Below, in pieces: positions 1 to 11,100 of a DNA stretch of 41,801 bases. Source of the DNA: Lenisia limosa. Taxonomy: Eukaryota > Breviatea. The stretch spans positions 1 through 41,801 of the forward strand of contig LPNZ01007350.1 in NCBI GenBank assembly GCA_001655205.1, written 5' to 3'. The notes under the pieces are model-generated. The model saw nothing but the letters and a program-made list of their open reading frames with translations. It searched no databases and was not told the origin of the DNA. The position numbers and the translations under genes were made by a program. The first letter of the stretch is position 1. The number at the start of each line of letters is the position of its first letter.

Positions 1-452
1 GGGGGGGGGGGGGAGTGAATTTTAAAATGTACTCTTTATTTGACGTAAACTATCCATTTGGAGTGTAAGACTGACGAAGCAACTACACAGTATGCCCCCC
101 CACCTTGTGTTCGCAAAGACAGGATCTTGAGCGGGTTTCTGCGAGGTGAGGAGGGGATGTGTAAGGTATCAAATCCAAGTCAGAATTGAAGCAAAGTCTG
201 CATACATGCATGTCTCATCCGACTCCCCCACCCCCACAAACCTTTGTATCAACAGGGGGTGTCAGCTCATGCTCGGGGTACATGACTTCCTTCGCCGATT
301 CACCTGAGCATTTATTAAAATGAAACTCCATGTACAAATAAACAATAGATCAATTAGGCAAAGTTTTTGAAAGGAACAAATTATTTTCTTGGAAACTCTA
401 AAATCACTTTTTGGGTCATTTTCACACATGATCATTTTGTGATCTGATACCT

Positions 453-497
453 CATATCCACGTGTGATTAGTCATATGATCATCACTCGTGGATATG
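453..497. repeat. Imperfect inverted repeat downstream of a stop codon
   Basis: The left arm CATATCCACG (453-462) pairs with CGTGGATATG (488-497). After one T/T mismatch the stem continues as GTGAT/ATCAC. The 13-base loop holds the palindrome TCATATGA. The repeat lies 14 bases beyond the stop codon of the minus-strand gene ending at 511, so it would be in that gene's 3' untranslated RNA. It could be an mRNA 3' hairpin or an old palindromic insertion; function is not known. Confidence 0.6.
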
Positions 498-510
498 GCA
501 CAACAGGAGG

Positions 511-796
511 TTACAGTAAATACACCAACAGGAACACTAAAACCACCAAACCGATCTGATTTTTGAGGCCAAACACCGTGTCATTTTGACGGAACTTGTC
601 AGGGACGCCTCCGCCCGGGGTGTAGCCCTTACCTACAACGGTGAGAAGCATTAGCAGCAAAACAAACACAATGGAAGAAATGTAAGGTGGATTGCCCTCG
701 AGCCTAACGTGCCATATATACCCATTCCTCCCTAGACTTACCGAGCCTCATGGTTTTGGCGATGGGATACCGGGACTCTGCCTGCTGGTCACTGAC
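511..796 (-). CDS. C-terminal exons of a small protein with a C-terminal membrane segment
   Basis: Two exons can be joined: 742-796 (donor GTAAGT, acceptor CTCCAG) and 511-632 (acceptor GTTGTAG). They keep one frame and end at TAA (511-513). The 58 residues have a polar part (RYPIAKTMRLGKGYTPGGG), a motif VPDKFRQNDTVFGLKNQ and a final hydrophobic run IGLVVLVFLLVYLL that reaches the C-terminus. This is the layout of a tail-anchored or other small single-pass membrane protein, and it weakly recalls Sec61-beta (Gly-rich stretch, then GLK before the membrane helix). I cannot assign it to a family. The reading frame enters exon 742-796 in phase 0, so at least one more exon with the start codon lies to the right, between about 800 and 1120; I could not identify it. 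Confidence 0.5.
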
Positions 797-1123
797 CTGG
801 AGAGGGGGGTAACAAAACAAAAACAAAAATGAACTCTACTGCTTAAGCATTTCACATGAGGTTCTCAATAAAAAAGCCTCATGAATTCCATTTTTAAGCA
901 CCGCATTCCATTTTTCAAATAAAAGATCTGCTTATTCTGGCGAAATCAAACAAAGCACCCCCCATACTGCCTCAACAAAGGAGCCGGACGCCTGACTCAG
1001 TGTGCTCACGACCTAATGGTGTGAAGCAATACACCACAAAATCATTTATTTGGAGTGACAGCGGCCATTTGGAACTGAGGCAAAACACATGAATGCAAAA
1101 CCCCAATGCTTCACTCCGCATCT

Positions 1124-1847
1124 CTAGCCACCCACAGATTCACCCATGGAGGTCTTCATGCCAAAGCCGCCGGCGGGAGCTGTCTTTTCCGCATCGTAGA
1201 AAGTGGCGGGCGTCTTCTCCCTCTGGCCAACATGGCCAAGCTTGGAGTACTGTTGGATCTTCTCGGGGGTGTCACTGTCTTTTACGTCGAAGCAGGACCC
1301 GACTGAGTAATTCGAAGTTCGTGTCTGTGAAATGAGATGGTTACGTATAAAATAACGTCTCAGATAATATCCCCATAGAAGGTGGTGTGGAGAGAACGGG
1401 GGGGGGGGTTGGAAAATAGGAAAGCCAATATAATAAAATAGTAAGGTAAAATAAAGGAAATAAAGAAGAGTCACAACGGTGACAAATAAGAGCAATGAAT
1501 TCAAAACTAGAATATAAAATGACAGCATATGCTGAGTAAATATCATTAACTACATAGTATATTAAGTTCACAATTAGGCACTTTCAGAGGTAGCGGGCGC
1601 CTTTCTCTGTGCACCAGATATTATTATGCTTTTTATTATATACACATATCATTAGGAAATGAATAGGATATAAGAAAAATAACGCCATAAAGCGAACAAC
1701 CGTTAACCGGAAGGGCGAGTGCGGGAGGAGACCACTTACATTGACACCAGCTGAGCGGACAGAGGGGTTGTTGTCTCTAACAGAAGCAACACCGCTGCGG
1801 GGACGGCCGAGACCTCCTTGGGTTTGGCCAAGATAAAGAGATTCCAT
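1124..1847 (-). CDS. Hypothetical small protein, 102 residues, two exons
   Basis: Exon 1 (1740-1847) starts with ATG and gives 36 codons before a GTAAGT donor. Exon 2 (1124-1324) begins after TTTCACAG and gives 66 codons and TAG. Both exons are exact multiples of three, so the intron is phase 0. The protein begins MESLYLGQTQGGLGRPRSG and ends KTSMGESVGG. It is polar, rich in Gly, Ser and Thr, with no membrane segment or known motif, and is probably largely disordered apart from a short stretch around KIQQYSKLGHVGQREK. An upstream in-frame ATG at 1866-1868 would add seven residues. I do not recognise the family. It is transcribed away from RRP41, with about 300 bases between the two start codons. 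Confidence 0.55.
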
Positions 1848-2146
1848 CACGGTTGCTGGATGAACCAATATTTCCTGTTGATATCAAGATATGTGATTAT
1901 CTACTGTCCTTTTAGACTAGAAATGTTCGCATTTGCGCATTGGGCAATTTAGTTTTTATACTGTAGATCAAATGATCCCTTTTAATGGTTTTATTTTGGT
2001 GAAGCCTTCCTTTCTTCCAACTGTACTCTCTAATATTATTAATTTAATAGTTATATTAAAAAAACTGACAAAACGAAGAGGCACAGATAATTACACACAA
2101 GTCGCTGCTACCACCTTGATCACCCTTTCTCTCCGCAGCTCACACC
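1848..2146. promoter_or_regulatory. Divergent intergenic region (small gene / RRP41)
   Basis: This stretch of about 300 bases separates the start of the minus-strand 102-residue protein from the ATG of the plus-strand RRP41 gene. It is AT-rich in the middle (around 2030-2065). Promoter or 5' untranslated signals for both genes must lie here, but I see no core element that I can name. Confidence 0.35.
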
Positions 2147-4875
2147 ATGGTAAGCGTATGGTGAGCAAAACAAATTTATATAAATCCAATATGTATTGGT
2201 TTTCATTTGCTGCTGCAGAAGTTTGTTGTACATCTTGTGATCTCGCATCTTGCAGCATTGTGCATGCGGACTGCATGATGTGAAAGACAGTCTTGCTATT
2301 CATTGGAGCCGTTCTGTGTTATTGAGTTTCCTGTGTATAGTGGTAAACTTCAAAGTGTTATTGGTGTTAGTATTGCTAGATGGTCTTGGAATTGTTGATA
2401 TCGGCTTCATTGACTTTGTAAATTGCGTTGGTAGTGGAGGTACTGGACCGCCGTCCTCTTTGTTTCAATATTGAGTTGTCTGCAGCTAATTCACTAATTT
2501 ACAGGGATTAAGAGTTCCTCTAATTAGTCAATTTTCCACTTTGTAATCTTATCAATGTTTCTATCTCGGATGCGGTGCTACAGAAGCGACTGGCTTGGGT
2601 TTTGTTTGTTTTGTTGTTATAACCCTGTGGTTTGTCAGCCACCAGAGTTGATTTNNNNNNNNNNNNNNNNNNNNNNNNNNNNNNNNNNNNNNNNNNNNNN
2701 NNNNNNNNNNNNNNNNNNNNNNNNNNNNNNNNNNNNNNNNNNNNNNNNNNNNNNNNNNNNNNNNNNCCATTGAGCTTGCATAGTTTAAATACCATGTATT
2801 CTGTTCACCCCCCAGGTTAATACAGTGCTGTGTTTTGTATGTTTGTAGGAAATAATGGTTGATTTTTACCTAGTTCGGTTCGTGTTCCATACCTTTGCAT
2901 TTCCTTCTTTTCACCCCCCCCCCCCNNNNNNNNNNNNNNNNNNNNNNNNNNNNNNNNNNNNNNNNNNNNNNNNNNNNNNNNNNNNNNNNNNNNNNNNNNN
3001 NNNNNNNNNNNNNNNNNNNNNNNNNNNNNNNNNNNNNNNNNNNNNNNNNNNNNNNNNNNNNNNNNNNNNNNNNNNNNNNNNNNNNNNNNNNNNNNNNNNA
3101 GTTGGTGTAGTTGTTGTGAATGGCGATAGCAGATACCTTGTAAGGGTTACTGTTAGGGATTACTGTTCCAAAAAAAGACCAAATTTCTCGATAAATCCTC
3201 GATAAATATTGATATATTACCGGTCTTTTTCGGACCGTTGGGAAGCCCCAGTTATAAGGTGTGTATTATTGTATTTGAAGCAAAAAAAAGAAGTTCCTCA
3301 ACAGAGTAAAAATGAAGCAAGTTTCTCTTATTTACAAATTAAACCCTCCAGCTCCACGTACATAAGACGACGTCCGGTATCAACGACAACAACAGTGCGG
3401 ACGGCTCAGCCTTTGTGCAGATGGGCAACACGGCTGTTGTGGCCAACGTCCATGGTCCAATGGAGGTGCGTCGCTTGTGGATATCTGTATTTTTAAAAAC
3501 AAAAATAAGTGTTGCTCCTTGTCCGAAAAGATCTGCAATTCATATTTGTGTTCATGACGGTGGTTTATCCCATGTAGTCGGAGACCCGGACATTTGGTAA
3601 GTGCACTGTGGTCTGCAACTACTCTGCTGCCGCGTTTGCCGGGCTTGGCGCTCAGGCAAGTACCAGAATAGCCCATGAAATGTCTATGGTACTGGGGAGG
3701 CTGTTGTTATTTTTTTTTTGCTTTGTTTTAGTTTTCAATTGTCTTGCTTTACCATATTAACCTTCCCTAGCTCCTCAAGGACACCTTTTCAGACACGATT
3801 CTTGTGGACCTCTTCCCAAGATCACAGATCAAAATCAACGTCTCGGTTCTGCAGTCTGATGGCGGTGAGAGGGGGATATTGTTGTTATTCACAAAAAGTT
3901 TCCTTTTTTACAAGCGGAATATCTTTATTTACCCGCACCCAGGAGAACGCGCTGCTGCCATCAACGCAATTACCCTAGCCCTCATTGACGCCGGCATCCC
4001 AATGAAGGACCTCATTACGGCGGCGCAGTCCGCTTATGTGGACTTCGTCCCGGTTCTTGGTAGGTGGTGTTTATGGTAATTGAATCTTTGATTTTGGGCT
4101 GTATTGCTAAATTTTTATTCATTGTTCTTGACACCTTCTCATTGTGGATACCCCAGCGTATCACCTTCTTCCTATCACCAAATCACTTTCCAAATGATTG
4201 TCCCATGAACCTTGTGTCACCTCCAGATTCCAATCGAAGCGAACTTCAGGTCCAGCCTCCGGAGATGCTGTTGGCCGTCACCATTTCAGACAATAACGTT
4301 GTTATGATGCAGCATGACAGACGGGTAAGCTCACTTACCCTCTTTGAACATTATACGGGCTGTTTTGTTCTGACTGATGTGGATTAGATGAAGTGTTTAA
4401 TATTCTTGAAAGAAACAGACAGTGCAATCGAAGTCTGATCCAGTCTCACGTTTCAGATCAACATGACGTCACTACGACCTCTTTCTGAGCTGGCCTTGAA
4501 GGGGTGCCAATTGGCTGCCAAGGTATTGAGGGGAGGGGGGGTTCTGGCATCAGAGTTTCATTTTTTTCTTTGTTTGCCAACTGTATAGCTTGTTCTTCCT
4601 GCTTAGAACATACATTCGTTTTTGTGTTTTTGTCACGTGGTTTTTGTTCAGTTTTAGCGTTGGTTGCTCGTGTTTGGCGTTTCAAATTATTCAGTTCGTG
4701 ATGAGTAACTGTACACTAATGTTCTTAAATTTCCTTCATTTACCCCCCCCCCCCCNNNNNNNNNNNNNNNNNNNNNNNNNNNNNNNNNNNNNNNNNNNNN
4801 NNNNNNNNNNNNNNNNNGAGGCGCGGCGTGTCTTTTCAAACACAAATCGAACAGCCATCATTAGATTTGGAGTAG
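2147..4875 (+). CDS. RRP41: Exosome ring subunit RRP41 (RNase PH fold)
   Basis: RRP41/EXOSC4 is one of the six RNase PH-like ring subunits of the RNA exosome. Exons that join in frame: 3352-3465 (NSADGSAFVQMGNTAVVANV), 3578-3688 (GKCTVVCNYSAAAF and IAHEMSM), 3771-3864 (LFPRSQIKINVSVLQSDGG), 3943-4059 (AAAINAITLALIDAGIPMKD), 4227-4324 and 4457-4522. The DGSA..GNT, PRSQI..VLQ.DGG and ALIDAGIPM motifs are RRP41 signatures in the right order. The start is ATG at 2147-2149, followed at once by a GTAAGC donor. The N-terminal exons up to 3351 fall among two N gaps (2655-2766, 2926-3099) and could not be placed. The last exon is probably after the gap at 4756-4817; the TAG at 4873-4875 is only the best candidate. 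Eukaryotic RRP41 is generally non-catalytic and acts in RNA binding by the ring. Confidence 0.85.
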
Positions 4876-4962
4876 CCTACTCATTTATCCTCCTACTCCA
4901 TTCAACTCGTGTGAATTTGATAGCATTAAAATGATATCTCTTAAATAAGAGGTCTCGCCTTG

Positions 4963-5033
4963 TTCACGTACCCACCCCTCCTCTCTCATGTCCTATTTCA
5001 CGTACCTGCCCTCCCTCTCTCATGTCCTATTTC
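4963..5033. repeat. Tandem duplication of about 34 bp
   Basis: Two copies of a pyrimidine-rich unit lie side by side between two convergent genes. Each runs from TTCACGTACC through CTCTCTCATGTCCTA. The copies differ by a few bases. Confidence 0.7.
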
Positions 5034-5127
5034 TTGAAGGTCATATTTCTACTTCTTTACCTCCATGAGTCAACACCTTTTCAAATAATAATAATCATAA
5101 ATCATAAAACCTAGATCAGACGTTGGA

Positions 5128-8100
5128 TCAGAAGAGGTTCACACGCTGAAAAGTAAGACTTTTTTTTACGGGCAGATGAAGCTTAACCACGTTGAACATA
5201 GATAGACACCCCTCCACCTTCTTCTCGTTCTGCTGCTTCCACTTGGCAAGCTTCTGGAATTCCTCTCTTGTCTTTCCGAAAACCTACACTCATTAGCCCA
5301 TACAGGGAAAAGCAAATGGGATATCAACAATCACCACCACCCTACGGTTTGGAATTCTGCATCAGATAAATAGGACTCCAAAGAAGTAACATCGCACCCG
5401 GCGGGCTTGCTGAGAAGCTGCTCGTAAGTGTAAGTAGTTTGGTTGGAGTCCTCCTTCTCTTCAACCTTTTCCTCAACCTTCTCTTCTTCCTTCTCTTCAA
5501 CCTTTTCTTCTTCCTTCTCCTCAACCTTCTCTTCTTCCTTCTCTTCAACCTTCTCTTCTTCCTTCTCCTCAACCTTCTCTTCAACCTTTTCTTCTTCCTT
5601 CTCCTCAACCTTTTCTTCTTCCTTCTCTTCAAACTTCTCTTCTTCCTTCTCCTCAACCTTTTCTTCTTCCTTCTCTTCTTCTTTCTCCTCTTCCTTCTCC
5701 TCAACCTTTTCTTCTTCCTTCTCTTCTTCTTTCTCCTCAACCTTTTCTTCTTCCTTCTCTTCAACCTTATCTTCTTCCTTCTCCTCAACCTTATCTTCAA
5801 CCTTTTCTTCCTCCTTCTTAACCTTCTCTTCTTCTGTTGTGCCTGAGGATTATGAGAAAATATTGTGTTGTCATGCAATAGAAAAAGTGCAAGCCAATTC
5901 ACAATCATAAGCCCCTCCCGCACCAGAGTTGAGAGTCCAGACTTTCACGGTTTCGACCAATTCGCTGCAGTGGTTCTGAGCAGCAGTGACCCAGGCGTCG
6001 GTAGCCTGGAAAAGTGACATCGACATTTCTGCTGACCCCTACGTACCAAAATAATTTTGGTGTAGATTATTAATATCTTGATCAAAGGTATTAATAGATA
6101 CAATTAATACCTCTCGCTCTCCCAGCCCACAGCAAGCTTCGGTAATTCAGGCATTTCCAGAGAAATCTCAACAAGGGCCTTGAAGGACTTATAACGGCCG
6201 TCGGCAAGGAAGGCAGTGATTTCACGGGTGCATTCATCGGGGCCTGTAGGGTGATGATTACAGCAGGTAAAGGAAGGGCCAACACAAACTGATGTCCTTT
6301 TCAAATGCAATAAAAGGGATGATCTTTCCAATCAACACACCACATCTTTACAGGGGAACACGCTGAGTATCATCATGAGTAGCCTACATTCTTCAAGCAG
6401 CACCTTGGCAGTGTCTCTCAGATGAAGAACACGGGTCTTTTCGTCCTTAATGACACCGTATTCGTCCTTGCTCACTGCCGCCCTGAGTACCTCGCGGAAG
6501 ACATGGGGGTGCTGGGGAGGGGATAAGGGAAGAAAGGACAACTTGAGATTCGCTTCAACAAAACACTAAGGCTAAATGGACAGGATTCATTGCGCATAGC
6601 ATACACACAAAGCATGCAGCAAATGCCCCCTACAATGGCACCAGCTCGGACAAGAAGCCTGGTGGAATCAGCGCAGCCTCTGAGAGCAGCGTAGAAGAGA
6701 GAGCTGCTACGTCCCTGAAGATGGTGAGTGCATGTTAAATGTTGTCAATAGAACCACCTTCGAGAGTTCACTCCCCCCCACCTCCAATTTGTCCATTTCC
6801 TCCGTCAAGGCCCCAGCATCAAGGAGAGCCTGTGTGGTCTCTTTTTGGTTATTGGCGGCAGCAGCCGTGAGAGGATGAACCTTCTGTAAGGGGTTAGGGC
6901 TAAGTGGACTGAAGGACCATGTTACCAATCAAGGCAGGGAAATACCCCCCACAGAGAAAGTGTCGAAATAGAGCTTGCCACCCTCGGCGATTCTCTCGTT
7001 AACTGCGGCAATTTCACCACGCATAGCGGCTCCGGCAAACTGCAAATCGTCCTAAGCCATATCAGTGACTGGGACTTAATATTCATGCATTGAAAATAAG
7101 AATGTTCTCATCAACACCGCCTCCCTCTTACGATAGAGGCGTAGACCTTCTCAATGATTTCCTTATGAATCTTGTTGAAGACAATGCGGTTCTAAGAAGT
7201 GACGGGAGAGGTACTCACTTGCCACCAAACATACAATACTGACTACTTCCAGTCCGTCAATAAATAAAATCGAAGTTAGCCCCTCTGTATGAGCTCACGT
7301 TTCTAGCGTCGTCGACACTTGCACCCGCCATGATAAGGGCCTCCATGATGATAGGGTGTCCGAGGATGGTTGCCGTGTGGAGAAGTGTCCGTTTCTGCTC
7401 AGTCATTGGATGGTGACCAATAATAAATCTCCGACAAATGAGCATGATTGCCCAGTAGAACTGCCATAACCCCCCCCCCCCACGGANNNNNNNNNNNNNN
7501 NNNNNNNNNNNNNNNNNNNNNNNNNNNNNNNNNNNNNNNNNNNNNNNNNNNNNNNNNNNNNNNNNNNNNCTCACAAGGAACGCATCGTAGTTATCAATGG
7601 CGTAGAACAGCGCAGCGCGACCCTTTAACATCAGCAAACTCGACATCGTCAAGCTCATGCGATGGAAAAAGGACAATGAAGGCATTCCAAATAAGGCAAG
7701 CGTACGTTTTTGTCTTTTGAGTTCACGTCCGCACCGGCAACAATGAGTTTCAACGCTGCCAAACGGTCTCCACTCATGACCGCGTGCAGGAGGGGGGTGT
7801 AGCCCTGGTGTCAGAAGATGCACGTTGAAATAAAAGCAACAATCTCTCAACAACCATGTCTAAGACTAGAAAAGCGACTGGAACAGCCTCCAAGCACACT
7901 CGCCCCAGCACACCTGGCTGTCTTGGATGTTGACATCTGCACCCGCATCAATGAGACGCATGACCACTTCGGCGCGGAAGTCGCCAAATTTCCTGTCTGC
8001 AGCTGCCTGACAAAGGGGTGTCTGAGCCTAGGTGTGTAATTGACGGCAAATATCTGACACCCTATGGATATGAACAACTATGGAGAGGCCCACCATCTTG

Positions 8101-11100
8101 CCTCGGCTATTGAGATCGGCTCCTCGAGCAATGAGCAAGTCAAGCGCCTCAAGTTTCTTGGACTGCACTGCGTAGTAGAGGGGAGTGCACTGGGGAGGAA
8201 TTGTCAGGAAATATTCAGTTTTGAGCCACGGGAATTTTGGCCATGAAAAAAGAGTTAACCAATGAAGAAATTTTGCAACCCACCCACGCCAGCGATCTTA
8301 TGATCAATATCGGCGCCAGCGTCAAGTAGAGCAGCAAGACGTTCAGCATCATTACGCAGGGCTGCCTTGGTCACCTAGTTCCCGTTAAATGAGAGTGGCG
8401 TGGTTTAAAAAGTAAGTTAAAGATGGGTCAAAACAAACTGCTTCTGTATGACACCAAACACAACATTGTATGTACGATGGAGAAATTGTGATATTGAGAA
8501 TAAACAATATTTTGACCATAGCAATCCTGAGGTTAGCGGCTTGAATGCCCACCCACCGGTCTGTGGATCACAGTCATCATCTCCTCATTATCCATCTTGC
8601 GAACAAAGGCGAACACTGTCTCACCCTACATTGACTTAGTGACAGTTTCATAACATGTCGGATAGTGAGATCAGAAGACGCACCCCCCCACGTCAATATT
8701 GACCTTGAGGATATCGGCACCGTTGTCGATGAGTTCGGAGAGGACTTCGGCCGCCTGGTTCCGGATACAGGCTTCAACAAGAGCCTGAAGGAACATGAAG
8801 CATGCAGGGATTCAAATATGACGTCGATAAATAGAACCCGTCGGTTTCAGTTACAGCGCTTTGGCTTACGTCCATATCATAGTCGGCAATATCAACATTG
8901 TTAAGGATATCCTTGACAATCTCAGCACGGTTGCTCTGGATGGCAAGTTCAAGGAAAGATACTCCCTGGATTATTAGAAAGAAGCTCTTGTTGTGAGCAT
9001 TACCCAATTAATTAGCCATATGACATAATTCCATCAACACTAAAGCCTCTGATATTATTACCCACGTCTTGTTTATGGGAGTAATCAAGGTCGCCTGAGC
9101 ACATGGTGTCATAGAGGTCATCATCTTCCTCTTCCTTACAATGCTCGAAGACCATCATCATTGGCACATTGCCCTAAAGTATCAAAATCTGACATTATAG
9201 CTGTACTCTCAACATCAACATCACATTATCTTCCGTATGGGTATCAGCCCCTCCACCACCAACATCATTATCAACAGTCCAGGGATTGGCTTCGTGGCGC
9301 ATCAGGATGCGGATAATCTGCTCCAAATTGGCAGTGATAGCCAAATGCAAGGCTGTGCGGCCCTAAAACTGTTACCCCATTCACATTGCTATGAACACCC
9401 ATCCTTCATCCATCACCCGTGTCCCCACATTGGCGTCAGTGGCGTGGGCATCAGCACCTTTTTCGAACAAACTATCAATGAGACACTCCATGTCCTTTTC
9501 AACTGCCATGTGCAGGGCTGGGGTCTATGGGGTGAAAGAACGACAATTTGATTATAAACATCTGTGGGTGAATCAAATAAAAAGCTCTGTTTCGTACCAC
9601 AATCTTGACTAAACCAAAAAAAAAAAAACACAAGCATGCTCCAGTGGGCCCACTTACTCCATCTTCGTTCTTGGCACTAACATCAGCATCCGCCTCGAGG
9701 GCTTCACTCACCATCGACTCACTGCCTTCAGTGAAACCCTTCCACATCTAGAGCAATAAGGTCACTGGCCTGGGCATATGACATTCAAAACATTACACAT
9801 GTACACATATCATAAGACTGCCATATTTGCTATTGACGGGGACAGTCATCACAATATCCGCTTCTAATCTAATAAATTTCTAACTTCACAAAATGCTAAC
9901 TACTCCAAACAATTTCGACACCAAAACTGATCAAGGGCACAAAATGACTTACACCAACCTGGGCTGTGGGGTCTTCCTTCTCAGGAACCGCCTCTTCTTT
10001 GTCGTCTTCTGCTCCCTTAAGAAGGTTAGTAGGATGGATTGAAACTTTCCCAAGAAACGAAGCCATCTCAGCAAAAATCCTCACAAGAAGTTCGAAAAGC
10101 TCAGAGTGTCCGAGTTCCTTAGCAATTTCAGCAGCTCTGCGGCCCTGAAAAGTCATTTGCGATGCTGGATAATGGATCTCCAATACTTTTTACTTTTTTA
10201 TGATATTTTTTTTTTGATGGAGTATTAATAATACTGAAAACTGATGCATCACCTGGTCATCCTTGCAGTCTAAGCTTGCCCCCTTGTCGAGAATGGTCTC
10301 AGTAATGTCCTTGGTTCCCTTTGTGACCGCAATGTGAAGAGCTGTGAGGCCCTGTAATGTTAGCTATTCAATGCCGTTACGGTGCTGATGATAGTCATAA
10401 GCCTAGAGAGAGAACTATAAGTGGGTTCCAAAAACAGCTGCATATTTATGAGTTGATCCAAAAAGAATGAGTTGCCAAAAAACTTCAATAGAGCGATTTC
10501 AAAACAAAAACCCTCCTCGACCAAAACTCTCCCACAATATTCAACTACATTGATAGATAATTAGACATTCAGCTCACTTTGTCGTTTGTGGCGTCCACGT
10601 CGCCTCCTGCGCGTAAGAGATGCGCGACAATGCCCTCCTCAGTCCCGGCGGCGGCAAGATGCAGTGCCAACTGCAACGATGTAAATGTAAAGGTGAGAAT
10701 GTATGAATATACCAATTATGAAGTTGAAGAAAAAGTGCACAATTGAAAAGCCATTATTCCATTCAACTCCATAATAATTTAGTTCTCGCAAACCCCGTGT
10801 TGAGAAATGGCAATAACCCAGCCCTCAAACCTCTCCGTCGCTGTTGGTGATGCTGGCATCAGCCCCGTTGGCCATCATCATGGGGATGAGGGAGGCGGCT
10901 CCGGCACGGGTGGCCAAATGGAGTGCGGTGTCTCCCTGGAGGTCAGAGGCATATTAGATTGTTAGCCAGAGTTGACTCCCTTCTAATGAATATTGTACCA
11001 AACCTGAGAGTTGACAGCATTGACATCGGAATGCTCGAAGAGCTGAGAGGCCACGGCAACATTAGCGTTTTGAGCAGCAAGGTGGAGAGGCGAGTTACCC

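Noticed and set aside
1093-1335. Plus-strand open frames
   Set aside because: They are antisense to exon 2 of the 102-residue protein, which has consistent splicing and phase.
5146-5217. Reading straight through the villin headpiece into a longer C-terminal tail
   Set aside because: A donor GTGGAG at 5217 and a strong acceptor CTTTTCAG before 5145 restore the canonical headpiece ending, so this segment is taken as an intron.
5342-5923. Long open frames over the Lys/Glu region: an Arg/Lys-rich frame on the minus strand and Ser/Phe- or Leu/Phe-rich frames on the plus strand
   Set aside because: They are other frames of a low-complexity GAA/AAG repeat. Only the Lys/Glu frame joins in phase to the headpiece exons on one side and to exon 5924-6005 on the other.
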